A program made the position numbers and the translations under genes. A DNA stretch of 44,504 nt from Streptomyces corallincola (lineage in GTDB: Bacteria; Actinomycetota; Actinomycetes; Streptomycetales; Streptomycetaceae): assembly GCF_019104725.1 (NCBI RefSeq), contig NZ_JAHRXF010000049.1, forward strand, positions 1 through 44,504. Reading direction: 5' to 3'. How positions within the stretch are numbered: the stretch's first letter is position 1; each line of letters starts with the position of its first letter. Shown piece after piece: positions 24,001 through 33,426 of the stretch. Below the pieces are notes generated by a model that ran no database searches, had not been told where the DNA came from, and saw only the letters and a program-made list of their open reading frames with translations.

Positions 24001-26226
24001 TCAGACGTCGTACCGGTCCAGGTCCATGACCTTGACCCAGGCGGCGACGAAGTCCTCGACGAACTTCTCCTTGGCGTCGTCGCTCGCGTAGACCTCGGCG
24101 AGCGCGCGCAGCTCGGAGTTGGAGCCGAAGACGAGGTCGGCGCGGCTGCCGGTCCAGCGGACCTCGCCGGTGGCCGCGTCGCGGCCCTCGAACGCGGTCT
24201 GGTCGGCGGAGGTGGACTTCCACGCGGTGCCCATGTCGAGCAGGTTGGCGAAGAAGTCGTTGGTGAGGGCGCCGGGCGTCCCGGTGAGGACACCGAGCTG
24301 CGAGCCCTGGTGGTTGGCGCCGAGGACGCGCAGGCCGCCGACGAGGACGGTCAGCTCGGGGGCGCTCAGGGTGAGCAGGTTGGCGCGGTCGAGCAGCAGG
24401 TACTCGGCGGGGAGGCGGTTGCCCTTGCCGAGGTAGTTGCGGAAGCCGTCCGCGGTGGGCTCGAGCGCCTCGAAGGACTCGGTGTCGGTCTGCTCCTGGG
24501 TGGCGTCCACCCGGCCCGGCGTGAAGGGCACCTCGACGGCGTGGCCGCCGTCCTTGGCGGCCTTCTCCACGGCGGCGGTGCCACCGAGGACGATGAGGTC
24601 GGCCAGCGAGACCTTCTTGGCGCCGGAGGAGGCGTTGAAGTCCTGCTGGACGCCTTCGAGGACGGTCAGCACCCGGGCCAGCTCGTCGGGGTTGTTGACC
24701 GCCCAGCCGCGCTGGGGCTCCAGGCGGATGCGGGCGCCGTTGGCGCCGCCGCGCTTGTCGCTGCCGCGGAAGGTGGACGCGGACGCCCAGGCGGTGGTGA
24801 CGAGCTGGGCGACGGTGAGGCCGGAGTCGAGCAGCTTGGCCTTGAGCGCGGTGATGTCACCGGCGTCGATGGTCTCGCCCTCGGCGGCGGGCAGCGGGTC
24901 CTGCCAGATCAGCGTCTCGGCCGGGACCTCGGGGCCGAGGTAGCGGACCTTGGGGCCCATGTCGCGGTGGGTGAGCTTGAACCAGGCGCGGGCGAACGCG
25001 TCGGCGAACTCGGCCGGGTTCTCGTGGAAGCGGCGCGAGATCGGCTCGTAGATCGGGTCGAAGCGCAGCGACAGGTCGGTGGTGAGCATGGTGGGCAGAC
25101 GCTTCGCGCCGCCCTCGTCCGGGGCCGGGATGAAGGCCTCGGCGTCCTTGGCGACCCACTGCTTGGCCCCGGCCGGGGACTCGGTCAGCTCCCACTCGAA
25201 GCCGAACAGGTTGTCGAAGAAGCCGTTGCCCCACTGGGTGGGCGTCCCGGTCCAGGTGACCTCCAGGCCGGAGGTGATGGCGTCGGCGCCCTTGCCGGTG
25301 CCGTAGGTGCTGCGCCAGCCGAGGCCCTGCTCCTCCAGACCGGCCGCCTCCGGGTCGGCGCCGACGGCGTCGGCGGGACCGGCACCGTGGGTCTTGCCGA
25401 AGGTGTGACCGCCCGCGATCAGCGCGACGGTCTCCTCGTCGTTCATCGCCATGCGGCGGAACGTCTCGCGGATGTCGCGGGCCGCGGCCAGCGGGTCCGG
25501 GTTGCCGTTGGGGCCCTCGGGATTGACGTAGATGAGGCCCATCTGCACGGCGCCGAGGGGGCTTTCGAGCTGGCGGTCACCGGTGTAGCGCTCGTCGCCG
25601 AGCCAGGTGGTCTCGGGACCCCAGTAGACGTCCTCCTCCGGCTCCCAGACGTCGGCGCGGCCACCGGCGTAGCCGAAGGTCTCGAAGCCCATCGTCTCCA
25701 GCGCGACGTTGCCGGAGAGGATCAGCAGGTCGGCCCAGGAGATGTTCTGGCCGTACTTCTTCTTCACGGGCCAGAGCAGGCGGCGGGCCTTGTCCAGGCT
25801 GGCGTTGTCCGGCCAGCTGTTCAGCGGCGCGAAGCGCTGCTGACCGGCACCGGCGCCGCCGCGGCCGTCGCTGATGCGGTAGGTGCCGGCGCTGTGCCAG
25901 GCCATGCGGATGATCAGCGGGCCGTAGTTGCCGAAGTCGGCGGGCCACCAGTCCTGCGAGGTGGTGAGCACCTCCGCGATGTCCCGCTTCACGGCGGCCA
26001 GGTCGAGGGAGTTGAACGCCTCGGCGTAGTCGAAGTCCGCACCGAGCGGGTTCGCCACGGCGGGGTTTTTGGCGAGGATCTTCAGGTTCAGCCGGTCCGG
26101 CCACCACTGACGGTTGCCGCCGCCCTGCGTGGGGTGCGGCGCGCGGCCGTGGACGACGGGGCAGCCGCCGCTGCCCTCCTCCGACGACTTGGGGTCGGTC
26201 ACGATCGCGTCGTGGTTCTCAGTCAT
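24001..26226 (-). CDS. katG: Catalase-peroxidase KatG
   Basis: A 741-residue bifunctional heme enzyme that destroys hydrogen peroxide. The distal triad is Arg107, Trp110, His111 in RMAWHSAGTY. The Met-Tyr-Trp crosslink partners are Tyr233 (GLIYVNPEG) and Met259 (RRMAMNDEET). The proximal heme ligand is His274 in AGGHTFGKTHG. The full two-domain length is present. The ATG at 26226 follows GGAAGGA. It lies 34 bases downstream of furA on the same strand, the classic Actinobacteria furA-katG operon in which peroxide relieves FurA repression. Confidence 0.97.
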   Translation of the reverse strand: MTENHDAIVTDPKSSEEGSGGCPVVHGRAPHPTQGGGNRQWWPDRLNLKILAKNPAVANPLGADFDYAEAFNSLDLAAVKRDIAEVLTTSQDWWPADFGNYGPLIIRMAWHSAGTYRISDGRGGAGAGQQRFAPLNSWPDNASLDKARRLLWPVKKKYGQNISWADLLILSGNVALETMGFETFGYAGGRADVWEPEEDVYWGPETTWLGDERYTGDRQLESPLGAVQMGLIYVNPEGPNGNPDPLAAARDIRETFRRMAMNDEETVALIAGGHTFGKTHGAGPADAVGADPEAAGLEEQGLGWRSTYGTGKGADAITSGLEVTWTGTPTQWGNGFFDNLFGFEWELTESPAGAKQWVAKDAEAFIPAPDEGGAKRLPTMLTTDLSLRFDPIYEPISRRFHENPAEFADAFARAWFKLTHRDMGPKVRYLGPEVPAETLIWQDPLPAAEGETIDAGDITALKAKLLDSGLTVAQLVTTAWASASTFRGSDKRGGANGARIRLEPQRGWAVNNPDELARVLTVLEGVQQDFNASSGAKKVSLADLIVLGGTAAVEKAAKDGGHAVEVPFTPGRVDATQEQTDTESFEALEPTADGFRNYLGKGNRLPAEYLLLDRANLLTLSAPELTVLVGGLRVLGANHQGSQLGVLTGTPGALTNDFFANLLDMGTAWKSTSADQTAFEGRDAATGEVRWTGSRADLVFGSNSELRALAEVYASDDAKEKFVEDFVAAWVKVMDLDRYDV

Positions 26227-26260
26227 GACAATCCTTCCGAACGGGCGGAACTGGTGAGGC

Positions 26261-26698
26261 TCAGGTGGTGCGGCCGGGGGAGCAGTCGGGGCAGGTGCCC
26301 CAGTAGACGACCTCGGCCTCGTCGATGGAGAAGCCGTGGCCGTCGGAGGCGGCCAGACAGGGCGCCTCGCCGACGGAGCAATCGACATCGGCGAGGGCGC
26401 CGCAGGACCGGCACACGACGTGGTGGTGGTTGTCGCCGACACGGCCCTCGTAGCGGGCGGGGCTTCCGGCGGGTTCGATGCGGCGGACCAGCCCGGCGGC
26501 GGTGAGGGCGTGCAGCGCTTCGTAGACGGCCTGCACGGAGATGTGGCCGACCCGGTGGCGGACACCGGCGGCGATGGCCTCCGCGCCCAGGTGGTCGCCG
26601 TGCCGCACGGTCTCCAGCAGGGCGACGCGGGCCGCGGTCACGCGCAGACCGGCACCGCGCAGTTCCTCTGCGGTGGTCGGCGGCTGGGATGCGGTCAT
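26261..26698 (-). CDS. furA: Fur-family peroxide-responsive repressor (FurA/CatR type)
   Basis: A 145-residue Fur-family protein: an N-terminal winged helix (RVTAARVALLETVRHGDHLG, ISVQAVYEALHALTAAGLVR) and a metal-binding C-domain with NHHHVVCRSCG (His91-93, Cys96, Cys99) and CPDC (Cys136, Cys139). It represses its own operon with katG. The operon order and gene pairing make FurA/CatR more likely than Fur or Zur. Direct repeats upstream at 26723-26746 are the candidate operator. Confidence 0.93.
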   Translation of the reverse strand: MTASQPPTTAEELRGAGLRVTAARVALLETVRHGDHLGAEAIAAGVRHRVGHISVQAVYEALHALTAAGLVRRIEPAGSPARYEGRVGDNHHHVVCRSCGALADVDCSVGEAPCLAASDGHGFSIDEAEVVYWGTCPDCSPGRTT

Positions 26699-26709
26699 GG
26701 AGCCGAACC

Positions 26710-26762
26710 TACCTCGCTAAACACGAGTGATTCAAGAAAACGAGTGGTGCAGTTGAGTAAGA
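26710..26762 (-). promoter_or_regulatory. furA-katG promoter/operator region
   Basis: This stretch is notably A+T-rich for the window and carries a direct repeat ACGAGTG (26723-26729 and 26740-26746, 17 bases start to start), overlapping GATTCAAGAAAA. A similar CACTCGTTTTCTTGAATCACTC-type sequence is what I recall upstream of streptomycete furA/catR genes. The exact -10 and -35 could not be assigned. Confidence 0.55.
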
Positions 26763-27108
26763 CTGTCGTGCGAGCCGTGCGGACCCCGGGAAGCACGGCC
26801 CGACAGCCGCGCACGGGGTGCCGCGCCCGCACCCTGCGACGGTACCCGCCACCGGGGCGCGGCGCCCGGCGGACACTTCACCCCCACGGGTGAACGGCCC
26901 CGGCGGGGCGGCGCGCGCCCGGGCGGTCCGGCCGGACGGGCGGACCCCCGTCCTCCGTACGGGTGCACGGCTGCCGCCGGGCGTGGCACGGCGGCGGCCC
27001 GGTCGTTCGGCAGCCGTGTGATGTTCCCGACCCGGTGTGATGGACGGTGCCGGAACGGGCACGGCTCCCCCTCATGCCCCCAGCGAATCTCCCGCGGCAG
27101 GTGATCGG
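26763..27108. other. Intergenic region between furA promoter and the acyltransferase gene
   Basis: 346 bases, very GC-rich and divergent on both sides. No reading frame has a ribosome site or familiar sequence. A TGTGATGTTCCCGAC stretch near 27017 is less GC-rich and could hold the acyltransferase promoter; nothing else was recognised. Confidence 0.4.
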
Positions 27109-28278
27109 ATGACCACGGCGACCCGGACGACCCGGACGCCGCCCGCCCGTACCGGCACGGCGTCGGCCCCGGCGAAGAACGCGCCCCCGGTGCCCGGCAC
27201 CCCCCTCCCCTCGCTCACCGGACTGCGCTGGATGGCCGCGCTGCTGGTGTTCGGACTGCACGTCAACAACTTCGGGTACTTCGGGGGCGGCGCGGGCCGC
27301 CTCGTCGCCTGGGGGTTCGGCGCCGGGGCGACGGGCGTCTCGTTCTTCTTCGTGCTCTCCGGTTTCGTCCTGACCTGGACGGCCCGGCCCGGCGACCGCG
27401 CGACCGCCTTCTGGCGGCGCCGCCTCGCGCGGGTATACCCGGTGCATCTGGTGACCCTGTGCGTGGCGCTGGTCATGGCGTACACCCTGGCCCGCCAGCC
27501 CCGCCCGGCCCTCAACCAGGCGCTGGCCAACGTGCTGCTGGTGCACTCCTGGTGGCGGCCCTGGTGGCAGACGCTGGACCCGGTCAGCTGGTCCCTGGCG
27601 TGCGAGGCGTTCTTCTACGCCGCGTTCCCACTGCTGTTCCTGCTGCTGCGCCGCCTCGGCGCCCGGTCCACGACGGTGCTGGGCGCGCTGTCGGTCGCCG
27701 CGGTGCTGGTGCTGGCCCGCGCCGACGCCCATCACTGGGTGAGTCAGCCGCTGTACTCGCTCCCGGCCGCGCGGCTGCCCGAGTTCGTGCTCGGCGCGGT
27801 GGCCGCCCGGCTGGTGCTGCTGGGCCGGTGGCACGGTCCGGGTCCGGAGGCGTCCCTGGCGCTGGCGGTCATCGGCTACTTCCTGGTGCCGCAGGTCACC
27901 CCCGGCTACACCGCGACCGTCTGCACCCTGGCCGGGTTCACATTGATCGTCCCGGCGGCGGCGACGGCGGACCTGCGCGGGCTGCCCTCGATGTGGCGGC
28001 ACCGGCGGATGGTGCGGCTCGGGGAGCTGTCGTTCGCGTTCTACATGATCCATCTGCTGGTGCTGCGCGCGGGCGTGAGCGTGCTGGGCAACAAACCGCG
28101 CTTCGGCCCGCTGGCGGGCTTCGGGGTCACCGCGCTCGTCTTCGCGCTCTCCCTCGCCCTGGCGTGGCTGCTCTACGAGGCGGTGGAGTGCCCGGCGCGG
28201 CGCCTGCTGCTGCGCCGCCGCCGGGGTACGGCGGCCCCGGCCAGGCCCGATCAGGTTCCGGTACGGCGCGGGGCGTAG
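27109..28278 (+). CDS. Membrane acyltransferase 3 (OafA/YrhL family)
   Basis: A 389-residue protein with about ten membrane helices. Family marks are LTGLRWMAALLVFGLHVNNF (catalytic His in the first helix), RRRLARVYPVHLV, WSLACEAFFYAAFP, GELSFAFYMIHLLVL and the closing YEAVECPARRLL. It transfers an acyl group, often acetyl, to a cell-surface or antibiotic sugar; the acceptor is unknown. ATG 27109 has an AGGTG ribosome site at 27100; the upstream ATG at 27037 is out of position. It stands alone. Confidence 0.9.
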   Translation: MTTATRTTRTPPARTGTASAPAKNAPPVPGTPLPSLTGLRWMAALLVFGLHVNNFGYFGGGAGRLVAWGFGAGATGVSFFFVLSGFVLTWTARPGDRATAFWRRRLARVYPVHLVTLCVALVMAYTLARQPRPALNQALANVLLVHSWWRPWWQTLDPVSWSLACEAFFYAAFPLLFLLLRRLGARSTTVLGALSVAAVLVLARADAHHWVSQPLYSLPAARLPEFVLGAVAARLVLLGRWHGPGPEASLALAVIGYFLVPQVTPGYTATVCTLAGFTLIVPAAATADLRGLPSMWRHRRMVRLGELSFAFYMIHLLVLRAGVSVLGNKPRFGPLAGFGVTALVFALSLALAWLLYEAVECPARRLLLRRRRGTAAPARPDQVPVRRGA

Positions 28279-28691
28279 CGGCCTTTCTCCCGGCCCGCGC
28301 GGGTGACCTGGGCGACAGTGAGGAGAGGTCCGCGTCATCCGGGGTACACGGGCCTGGGTCGCGGCTGTCGCGCCGCGCGGAGTCAGGGGAGGGTACGGGT
28401 GATCGAGCCGGAGCCGGTGGGCGCCGGGCCGGGCGGTGCGGCTGCCCGTGTTCCGGTGCGCGAGCGCGTCCGGCGGGCGCCGGTCCCCCGCTCTGTGCGG
28501 CATGCGAGGCTGGAGGGCGGACGCGGGACGGTCACGGAGCCGGTCGCCATTGGGGCGGCGGCCCGGAGGCCGGGCCGCGCGGGAGGGATCGGCACACTCA
28601 TGCACACCCCGGACGGGCGGGTCATCGGCCCGGCTCCGCGCCCCGCGCGGTGCTCCGCCGCGTTGTCGCACGCGGGAGCGGGGCGGTGCCC
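28279..28691 (+). other. Gene-poor region with one doubtful small frame
   Basis: 413 bases between the acyltransferase and the SpoIIE-type gene. GGGGAGGG at 28387-28394 precedes a GTG at 28399 that opens a 98-codon frame ending TGA at 28693-28695, which overlaps the ATG of the phosphatase in ATGA. The predicted product is Arg/Gly/Ala-rich and resembles nothing known to me. GC at third positions is high (about 90%) but so is background. It may be a short coupling leader, a real small protein or chance. Confidence 0.3.
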
Positions 28692-30386
28692 ATGACGGCC
28701 GCGTCCTCCGCCCCGGCCGCCTCCGCCGTATGGACCGTCGCCTCCGACACCGACGCCGCCCGTGTCAGGGTGCTGCTCGGCGGCCTCGCGGCCGGTGCGC
28801 CCGCCGTCGAACGGGCCCGCTTCCTGTCCGCCGTGACCGCCCGGCTGCGCGGTGGCCCCGGTCCGGTGCGCCTGCGGGTCTCGGGCGATGTGCTGGGCCG
28901 ACTCGTGGTCTCCCTGAGCTCGGCCGACGAGCGCACGCCGTGGCGTGCGGTGCTGCGCTGTGCGAGACCCGTCCCGCTGCCGCTCCCCCGCCCCGTCGGT
29001 CTGGACGACGGGGCGCTGGCCACGGGGGTGCTGGACGCGGACGCCGGTCTGCGCGCCGTGCTGGGCAGTCTCGCGGAGACCGAGGCACTGGTCGGACTGC
29101 ACCGTGACGAGCTGGACCAGACGAACCAGGGCGTACTGGCGCTGCACGCCGAACTGGACGAGGCGGCGCGGGTGCAGCGGCGGCTGCTGGAGGCGGAACG
29201 GGCCGCGCGGGCCGAGGCGGAGAACGCGCGCCGCCTGCTGACGTTCCTGGCGGACGCGAGCGCGGCGCTGAACGCGTCCCTCGACCACGACGACATCGTG
29301 CGCAGGCTGCCGGGTCTGCTGGTGCCGGAGTACGCGCACCGGCTCGACCTGTGGCTGGTGGACGACGAGAGCGCCCCGCCGGAGAGCCGTCCGGCGGCGG
29401 CCGTGACGGCGGCGCGCACCGGGCGCCCGCAGCACGCGGGGGCCCGTCCGGGCGGGCTGCCGGGTGTGGACGACAATCCGGCGTCCGCGCTCTCCCCGGA
29501 CCGCCCGCTGCTGTGCATCCCGCTGGGCGCGCGGACCGTGCGCGGGGTGCTGACGCTGGCCGCGCCGGGCGACCGGTTCGACCCGGACACCTCGGTGATG
29601 CTGCTGGAGCTGGCCCGGCGGGCGGGCATCGCCCTGGACCACGCCCGCGAGTACCAGCAGCACCGGGACACCGCCGAGGCGCTCCAGCGCGCGCAGCTCA
29701 CCGAGCTGCCGGAGGTGCCGGGTCTGTCGCTGGCGGCGCGCTACCTCCCGGCGACGCACGGGCTGAACATCGGCGGCGACTGGTACGACGCCTTCCCGCA
29801 GCCGGACGGCAGTGTGCTGGCGGTCATCGGGGACGTCACGGGGCACGGGCTGCGGGCGGCGGTCATCATGGGCCAGCTCCGCACCGCGTTGCGGGCGTAC
29901 GCGGTCGAGGGCAACGGTCCGGGACGGGTGCTCACCCTGCTGCACCGGATGCTGCGCCATCAGCAGCCGGAGCTGTACGCGACGTGCGCGGTGGCGCGTT
30001 TCCTGCCCGGTGATCCCGAGGTGGTGTGGGCGGCGGCCGGGCACCCGCCGCCGGTGGTGCTGGAGGCGGACGGGACGGTGCGGGTGCTGGAGGCCAAGCC
30101 GGGGATCATGCTCGGGGTGCCGGTGCCGTTCGAATACCGCGAGAACACCGCCCGGTTGGCGCCCGGTTCGACGCTGGCGCTCTACACCGACGGGCTGGTG
30201 GAGCGGCGTTCGGCCGGGATCGACTCGGGCATCGAGCGGCTGACGAGGGCGATCGGGGCGCTGGACACGGCCGAGCTGGACGATCTGGACGCGGCGGCCG
30301 AGTCGTTGCTCAAGCCGATGCTGCACGACTCCGAACACGACGACGATGTCTGCCTGTTGCTGTGCCGGACGGCGCCATCGTCCTGA
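28692..30386 (+). CDS. GAF and SpoIIE-type PP2C phosphatase
   Basis: A 564-residue protein. The N-terminal 100 residues look like a degenerate anti-sigma ATPase (ARVRVLLGGLAAGAPAVERA). A coiled coil runs about 120-185, then GAF about 185-320 and a PP2C/SpoIIE domain from about 345. The metal site reads GGDWYDAF, followed by VIGDVTGHGLRAAV, and YTDGLVERR and DDDVCLLLC complete the fold. Such proteins dephosphorylate STAS antagonists and so release sigma factors under stress. The STAS protein at 21541 is a possible but unproven partner. ATG 28692 overlaps a doubtful upstream frame. Confidence 0.9.
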   Translation: MTAASSAPAASAVWTVASDTDAARVRVLLGGLAAGAPAVERARFLSAVTARLRGGPGPVRLRVSGDVLGRLVVSLSSADERTPWRAVLRCARPVPLPLPRPVGLDDGALATGVLDADAGLRAVLGSLAETEALVGLHRDELDQTNQGVLALHAELDEAARVQRRLLEAERAARAEAENARRLLTFLADASAALNASLDHDDIVRRLPGLLVPEYAHRLDLWLVDDESAPPESRPAAAVTAARTGRPQHAGARPGGLPGVDDNPASALSPDRPLLCIPLGARTVRGVLTLAAPGDRFDPDTSVMLLELARRAGIALDHAREYQQHRDTAEALQRAQLTELPEVPGLSLAARYLPATHGLNIGGDWYDAFPQPDGSVLAVIGDVTGHGLRAAVIMGQLRTALRAYAVEGNGPGRVLTLLHRMLRHQQPELYATCAVARFLPGDPEVVWAAAGHPPPVVLEADGTVRVLEAKPGIMLGVPVPFEYRENTARLAPGSTLALYTDGLVERRSAGIDSGIERLTRAIGALDTAELDDLDAAAESLLKPMLHDSEHDDDVCLLLCRTAPSS

Positions 30387-30393
30387 ACGGCCG

Positions 30394-30427
30394 TGCGCCG
30401 GGCCCCGGTTGTCCGGGGACCGGCGCA
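30394..30427. terminator. Bidirectional terminator hairpin
   Basis: A 15-bp stem (TGCGCCGGGCCCCGG with CCGGGGACCGGCGCA, one mismatch) with a TTGT loop lies in the 51-base gap between the convergent phosphatase and chaplin genes. Confidence 0.8.
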
Positions 30428-30437
30428 GGACGGTGTG

Positions 30438-30677
30438 TCAGGAGTTGGAGCAGGCGTTGCCGAAAGCCGGGTTGAGCAGGCCGACGACGTCGATGCTGTT
30501 GCCGCACAGGTTGACCGGCACGTGGATCGGCACCTGGATGACGTTGCCGGACAGCACACCGGGGCTGTTGGCCGCGACACCGGTGGTGGGGTCGGGGTCG
30601 GCCTGGGCGGCGGGGACGGCGGCCAGGGAGAGAACACCGGCGAGAACGGCCGTACCGGCGATGCGACGCATACGCAT
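30438..30677 (-). CDS. Short chaplin
   Basis: A 79-residue secreted surface protein: signal peptide 1-26 (ending VPAAQA), then one chaplin domain with SPGVLSGNVIQVPIHVPVN and CGNSIDVVGLLNPAFGNAC. Cys58 and Cys76 are the disulfide pair found in most short chaplins (ChpE lacks it). Such proteins form amphipathic fibrils that coat aerial hyphae and lower surface tension. ATG 30677 is chosen because a GTGAGG site lies 6 bases before it; GTG 30689 and ATG 30671 are alternatives. It lies downstream of the secreted discoidin gene but has its own 177-base leader. Confidence 0.93.
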   Translation of the reverse strand: MRMRRIAGTAVLAGVLSLAAVPAAQADPDPTTGVAANSPGVLSGNVIQVPIHVPVNLCGNSIDVVGLLNPAFGNACSNS

Positions 30678-30796
30678 GAGAAGCCTCACTGCTAGTGGAG
30701 AAGGACTCTCCCATCACACCGGCGCCCGACCGCTCCCGCCTGTGCTGGTACGCCGATCGGGGCGGCGGCGGTGCTCGGAACGGCCGGGGCGGCGGA

Positions 30797-30830
30797 ACGC
30801 CCCCGCGCGCCGTGGGGCGGGCGGGGGCGT
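30797..30830 (-). terminator. Terminator-like hairpin after the discoidin/beta-helix gene
   Basis: ACGCCCCCGC and GCGGGGGCGT form a 10-bp stem with a 14-base loop, 25 bases past the stop of the beta-helix gene on the minus strand. It should separate that gene from the chaplin gene further downstream. Confidence 0.6.
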
Positions 30831-30854
30831 CCGGTCGTGCGGTCCCTGCGGGGG

Positions 30855-33401
30855 TTACGGGAACTGCGTCACCTTGGAGGGGACGGTGTCCGTGCCCGAG
30901 GTGGGCGCCCCGGTGTTGTTGACGACGTGGGCGTACTGGCCCTTGCCGCCGAGGGAGATCACCAGGATGTCGTGGAGTTTCACCCCGGACTTCACCGGGA
31001 CCTGGAAGCCGTGCGCCTGCACGATGGTGCTGTCGGACGTGAAGTTGCAGTAGCTGCCGAGCCCCCACGCCTCATGGGTGTTGACGGTGTCGGCGACCTT
31101 GTAGGCGGCGTAACCGACGATCCCGTCATGGGTGATGGCGGCGGAGTTGGGCACGTCGTACGCCTTCTCGTTCTGGAAGAAGATCGTCCGGCCGCGCTCA
31201 CCCGCCCAGTACACGTCGTACTTGTTGAAGTGCTCGACGAACAGGCCGGTGGCGAGTACGTCGTTGCCGTTGACGCGCAGGCCGTAGTCGGCGCGGTTGG
31301 TGTCCCAGCCGACGCCCGCCCCGTGGTCGGCGCGCCACAGCCAGGTGTGGTCGATGATCACGTTGTTGCTGTTGACGACCACCGAGTTGGTGGCGAGGCC
31401 GGGTCCCGCGCCGCCGACGCGGACGAACACGTCCTGCATGGTGGTGGGGTTGGCCGAGTGGTCGGCGGTGGAGCCGGGGGCGCCGATCCGCAGCAGCGTG
31501 TCGGAGTTGGCGGAACCGGCGTCGATGAGGAACCCGGCGAGCCGCACGCCGTCCACGTCGGCGACGTGCATGGCGTCCACGCCGTTGTCCGGGACGATGG
31601 TGGCGAGGCCGAGGCCGAGCACCACGGTGTTGGCGCGGTTGACCTCGATGGCCCGGTCCAGGTGGTAGACACCGGGCGTGAACAGCAGGTTGAGGCCCTG
31701 GGCGAGCGCCGCGTTGATGGTGGCGGCGGTGGCGCCGGGCTTGACCACGTAGAACTGGTCGAGCGGCAGCGAGGTGCCCGCGTTGGCCGGCCAGGAGACG
31801 CCGCGCGCGTTGTTCCGCTTGGCGGGGACGAACACCTTGTACGTGTTGCCGTCGAGGTACAGGAACGGCTTCTCGCGGGAGACCGGGGTGTTGTCCAGCG
31901 TGGTGTACGGGCCGCTGTCGAAGTTGGTGGCGGGCGCGCCCTCGACCCCGCTGAAGGTCATGTTCCACACGCCGTTGGTCCAGCCGCCCACCGAGCTGTC
32001 GCGGGTGTACCACTGCTGCTGCGAGTACGGGCCGACGGTGCCGTCGATCCTGGAGTCCGCGATGTAGCCGCCGGAGGCCCAGCCGAAGCCGTTGGGGGCG
32101 AGGTTGAGGCCGCCCTGGACGTGGATCCGGCGGAACGGCGCGGCCTGGGCGACGGCCCAGCGGTCGGTGCCGTTGGACGGGCGGATGGCGAGGTTCTCCG
32201 CCGAACGCCAGAAGTTCTGCGTGGCGTTGCCGTTGAACCAGCCCGCGTCCACGGTGATGTCACCGTTGATCTGGGTGTCGTCGGGGTTCAGGCCGAGCCC
32301 GGAGATCGAGGTGTAGAAGCCGAGTTGGGCGTTGATCCCGTTGTAGGTGCCCGGCTTGAGGAGGAACTGGTAGCGACCGCTGCCGAACTGGTTCGACTCC
32401 TGCTGGGCGAAGACGCTGTCGAACTTCTGCTGGAGGTTCGGGGTGGAGGGATCGACCACGATGACGTTCGGGCCGAGGTCGCCGCCGCCCTGGATCGGGC
32501 CGCTGCTGCCGCCGCCGGTGGTGTGGACGGCGACCTCCCACAGGGAGTAGCCGTAGCCGGTGCCGCGCGCGGTGCCGTAGATCCGGACGTACCGGCCCTG
32601 GCCGCTGACGTCGTAGGAGGCGTTGCCGCCGGTCGCGCCGGTGACGGTCTTCAGGGTGTTCCAGTTGGTGCCGTCGGCGGACGCCTGGATCTGGAAGTCC
32701 TTGCCGTACGCGGCCTCCCAGTTGAGGTCGATCTTGCACAGGTCCTGCGTGGAGCCCAGATCGACGCGGACCCACTGCGGATCGGCGGCGGCGCTGGCCC
32801 AGCGGGTGCCGTTGTCACCGTCGAACGCGGCGGAGGCCGGGGTGCCGGCGTTCTCGGTGGAGGAGGCGGTGGCGGCCTTGCCCTGGGCGGCGTTGGCGGT
32901 GCCGCAGGCGGCGGGCTGGGTGGTGCCCGTGGCGCCGAAGACCTGGAACTCCCAGAGGGAGTAGCCCCATTGGGTGGCGCGGTGGACGCCCTGCATACGG
33001 ACGTAGCGGCCCTGGCCGGACACGTCGAGGGTGTCGAGTCCGCCGTCGCCGCCGGTGACCGACTTGAGGTCGGTCCAGGAGGTCCCGTTGGCGGATATCT
33101 GGATCTTGTAGTCCTTGCCGTAGGCGGACTCCCAGTTGAGGACGACGCGGTTGACGGTGGCGGTGGCGCCGAGGTCCACCTGGAACCACTGGTCGTCCGT
33201 GGCGGCCGAGGACCAGCGGGTGCCGGTGTCCCCGTCCACGCCCTTGGCGGCCGAGGTCCCGTCGCTCTCCTGCGAGGAGGCGGTGGCGGTCCTCCCCTGG
33301 GACAGCGGGGCGTCGGCCGCGAAGGCCGGGGAGTGGAGGGCGGGAAGGGCGGTCAACGCTGCCGTGGCGGCGAGCGCGACGCCCAGGGATCTGAGTCTCA
33401 T
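30855..33401 (-). CDS. Secreted protein with two discoidin (F5/8, CBM32-like) domains and a beta-helix catalytic region
   Basis: 848 residues. Signal peptide 1-29 (SPAFAAD). Two F5/8 type C domains (about 32-155 and 165-290) each open with a TATASS/AATASS motif and contain VRVDLG- and YGYSLWE-type strands. The rest (about 305-848) is a right-handed beta-helix with TVNTHEAWG, DHTWLWRADHG and YAGERG-like turns, similar to GH55-type glucanases and pectate-lyase-3 proteins. It probably binds and degrades an extracellular polysaccharide; the exact activity is inferred. ATG 33401 follows GGAG. Bacterial annotations often mislabel it as adenylyl cyclase. Confidence 0.82.
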   Translation of the reverse strand: MRLRSLGVALAATAALTALPALHSPAFAADAPLSQGRTATASSQESDGTSAAKGVDGDTGTRWSSAATDDQWFQVDLGATATVNRVVLNWESAYGKDYKIQISANGTSWTDLKSVTGGDGGLDTLDVSGQGRYVRMQGVHRATQWGYSLWEFQVFGATGTTQPAACGTANAAQGKAATASSTENAGTPASAAFDGDNGTRWASAAADPQWVRVDLGSTQDLCKIDLNWEAAYGKDFQIQASADGTNWNTLKTVTGATGGNASYDVSGQGRYVRIYGTARGTGYGYSLWEVAVHTTGGGSSGPIQGGGDLGPNVIVVDPSTPNLQQKFDSVFAQQESNQFGSGRYQFLLKPGTYNGINAQLGFYTSISGLGLNPDDTQINGDITVDAGWFNGNATQNFWRSAENLAIRPSNGTDRWAVAQAAPFRRIHVQGGLNLAPNGFGWASGGYIADSRIDGTVGPYSQQQWYTRDSSVGGWTNGVWNMTFSGVEGAPATNFDSGPYTTLDNTPVSREKPFLYLDGNTYKVFVPAKRNNARGVSWPANAGTSLPLDQFYVVKPGATAATINAALAQGLNLLFTPGVYHLDRAIEVNRANTVVLGLGLATIVPDNGVDAMHVADVDGVRLAGFLIDAGSANSDTLLRIGAPGSTADHSANPTTMQDVFVRVGGAGPGLATNSVVVNSNNVIIDHTWLWRADHGAGVGWDTNRADYGLRVNGNDVLATGLFVEHFNKYDVYWAGERGRTIFFQNEKAYDVPNSAAITHDGIVGYAAYKVADTVNTHEAWGLGSYCNFTSDSTIVQAHGFQVPVKSGVKLHDILVISLGGKGQYAHVVNNTGAPTSGTDTVPSKVTQFP

Positions 33402-33426
33402 CGAGGCGGCTCCATGCGGCTGCGGA

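Noticed and set aside
26723..26746. Direct repeat as an insertion footprint.
   Set aside because: Its position in the furA promoter and the short unit fit an operator better than a target duplication.
28640..28680. Short match to the MITE interior (CGCCGCGTTGTCGC) near the SpoIIE-type gene.
   Set aside because: Only 14 bases match and no terminal inverted repeats flank it, so it is likely chance.
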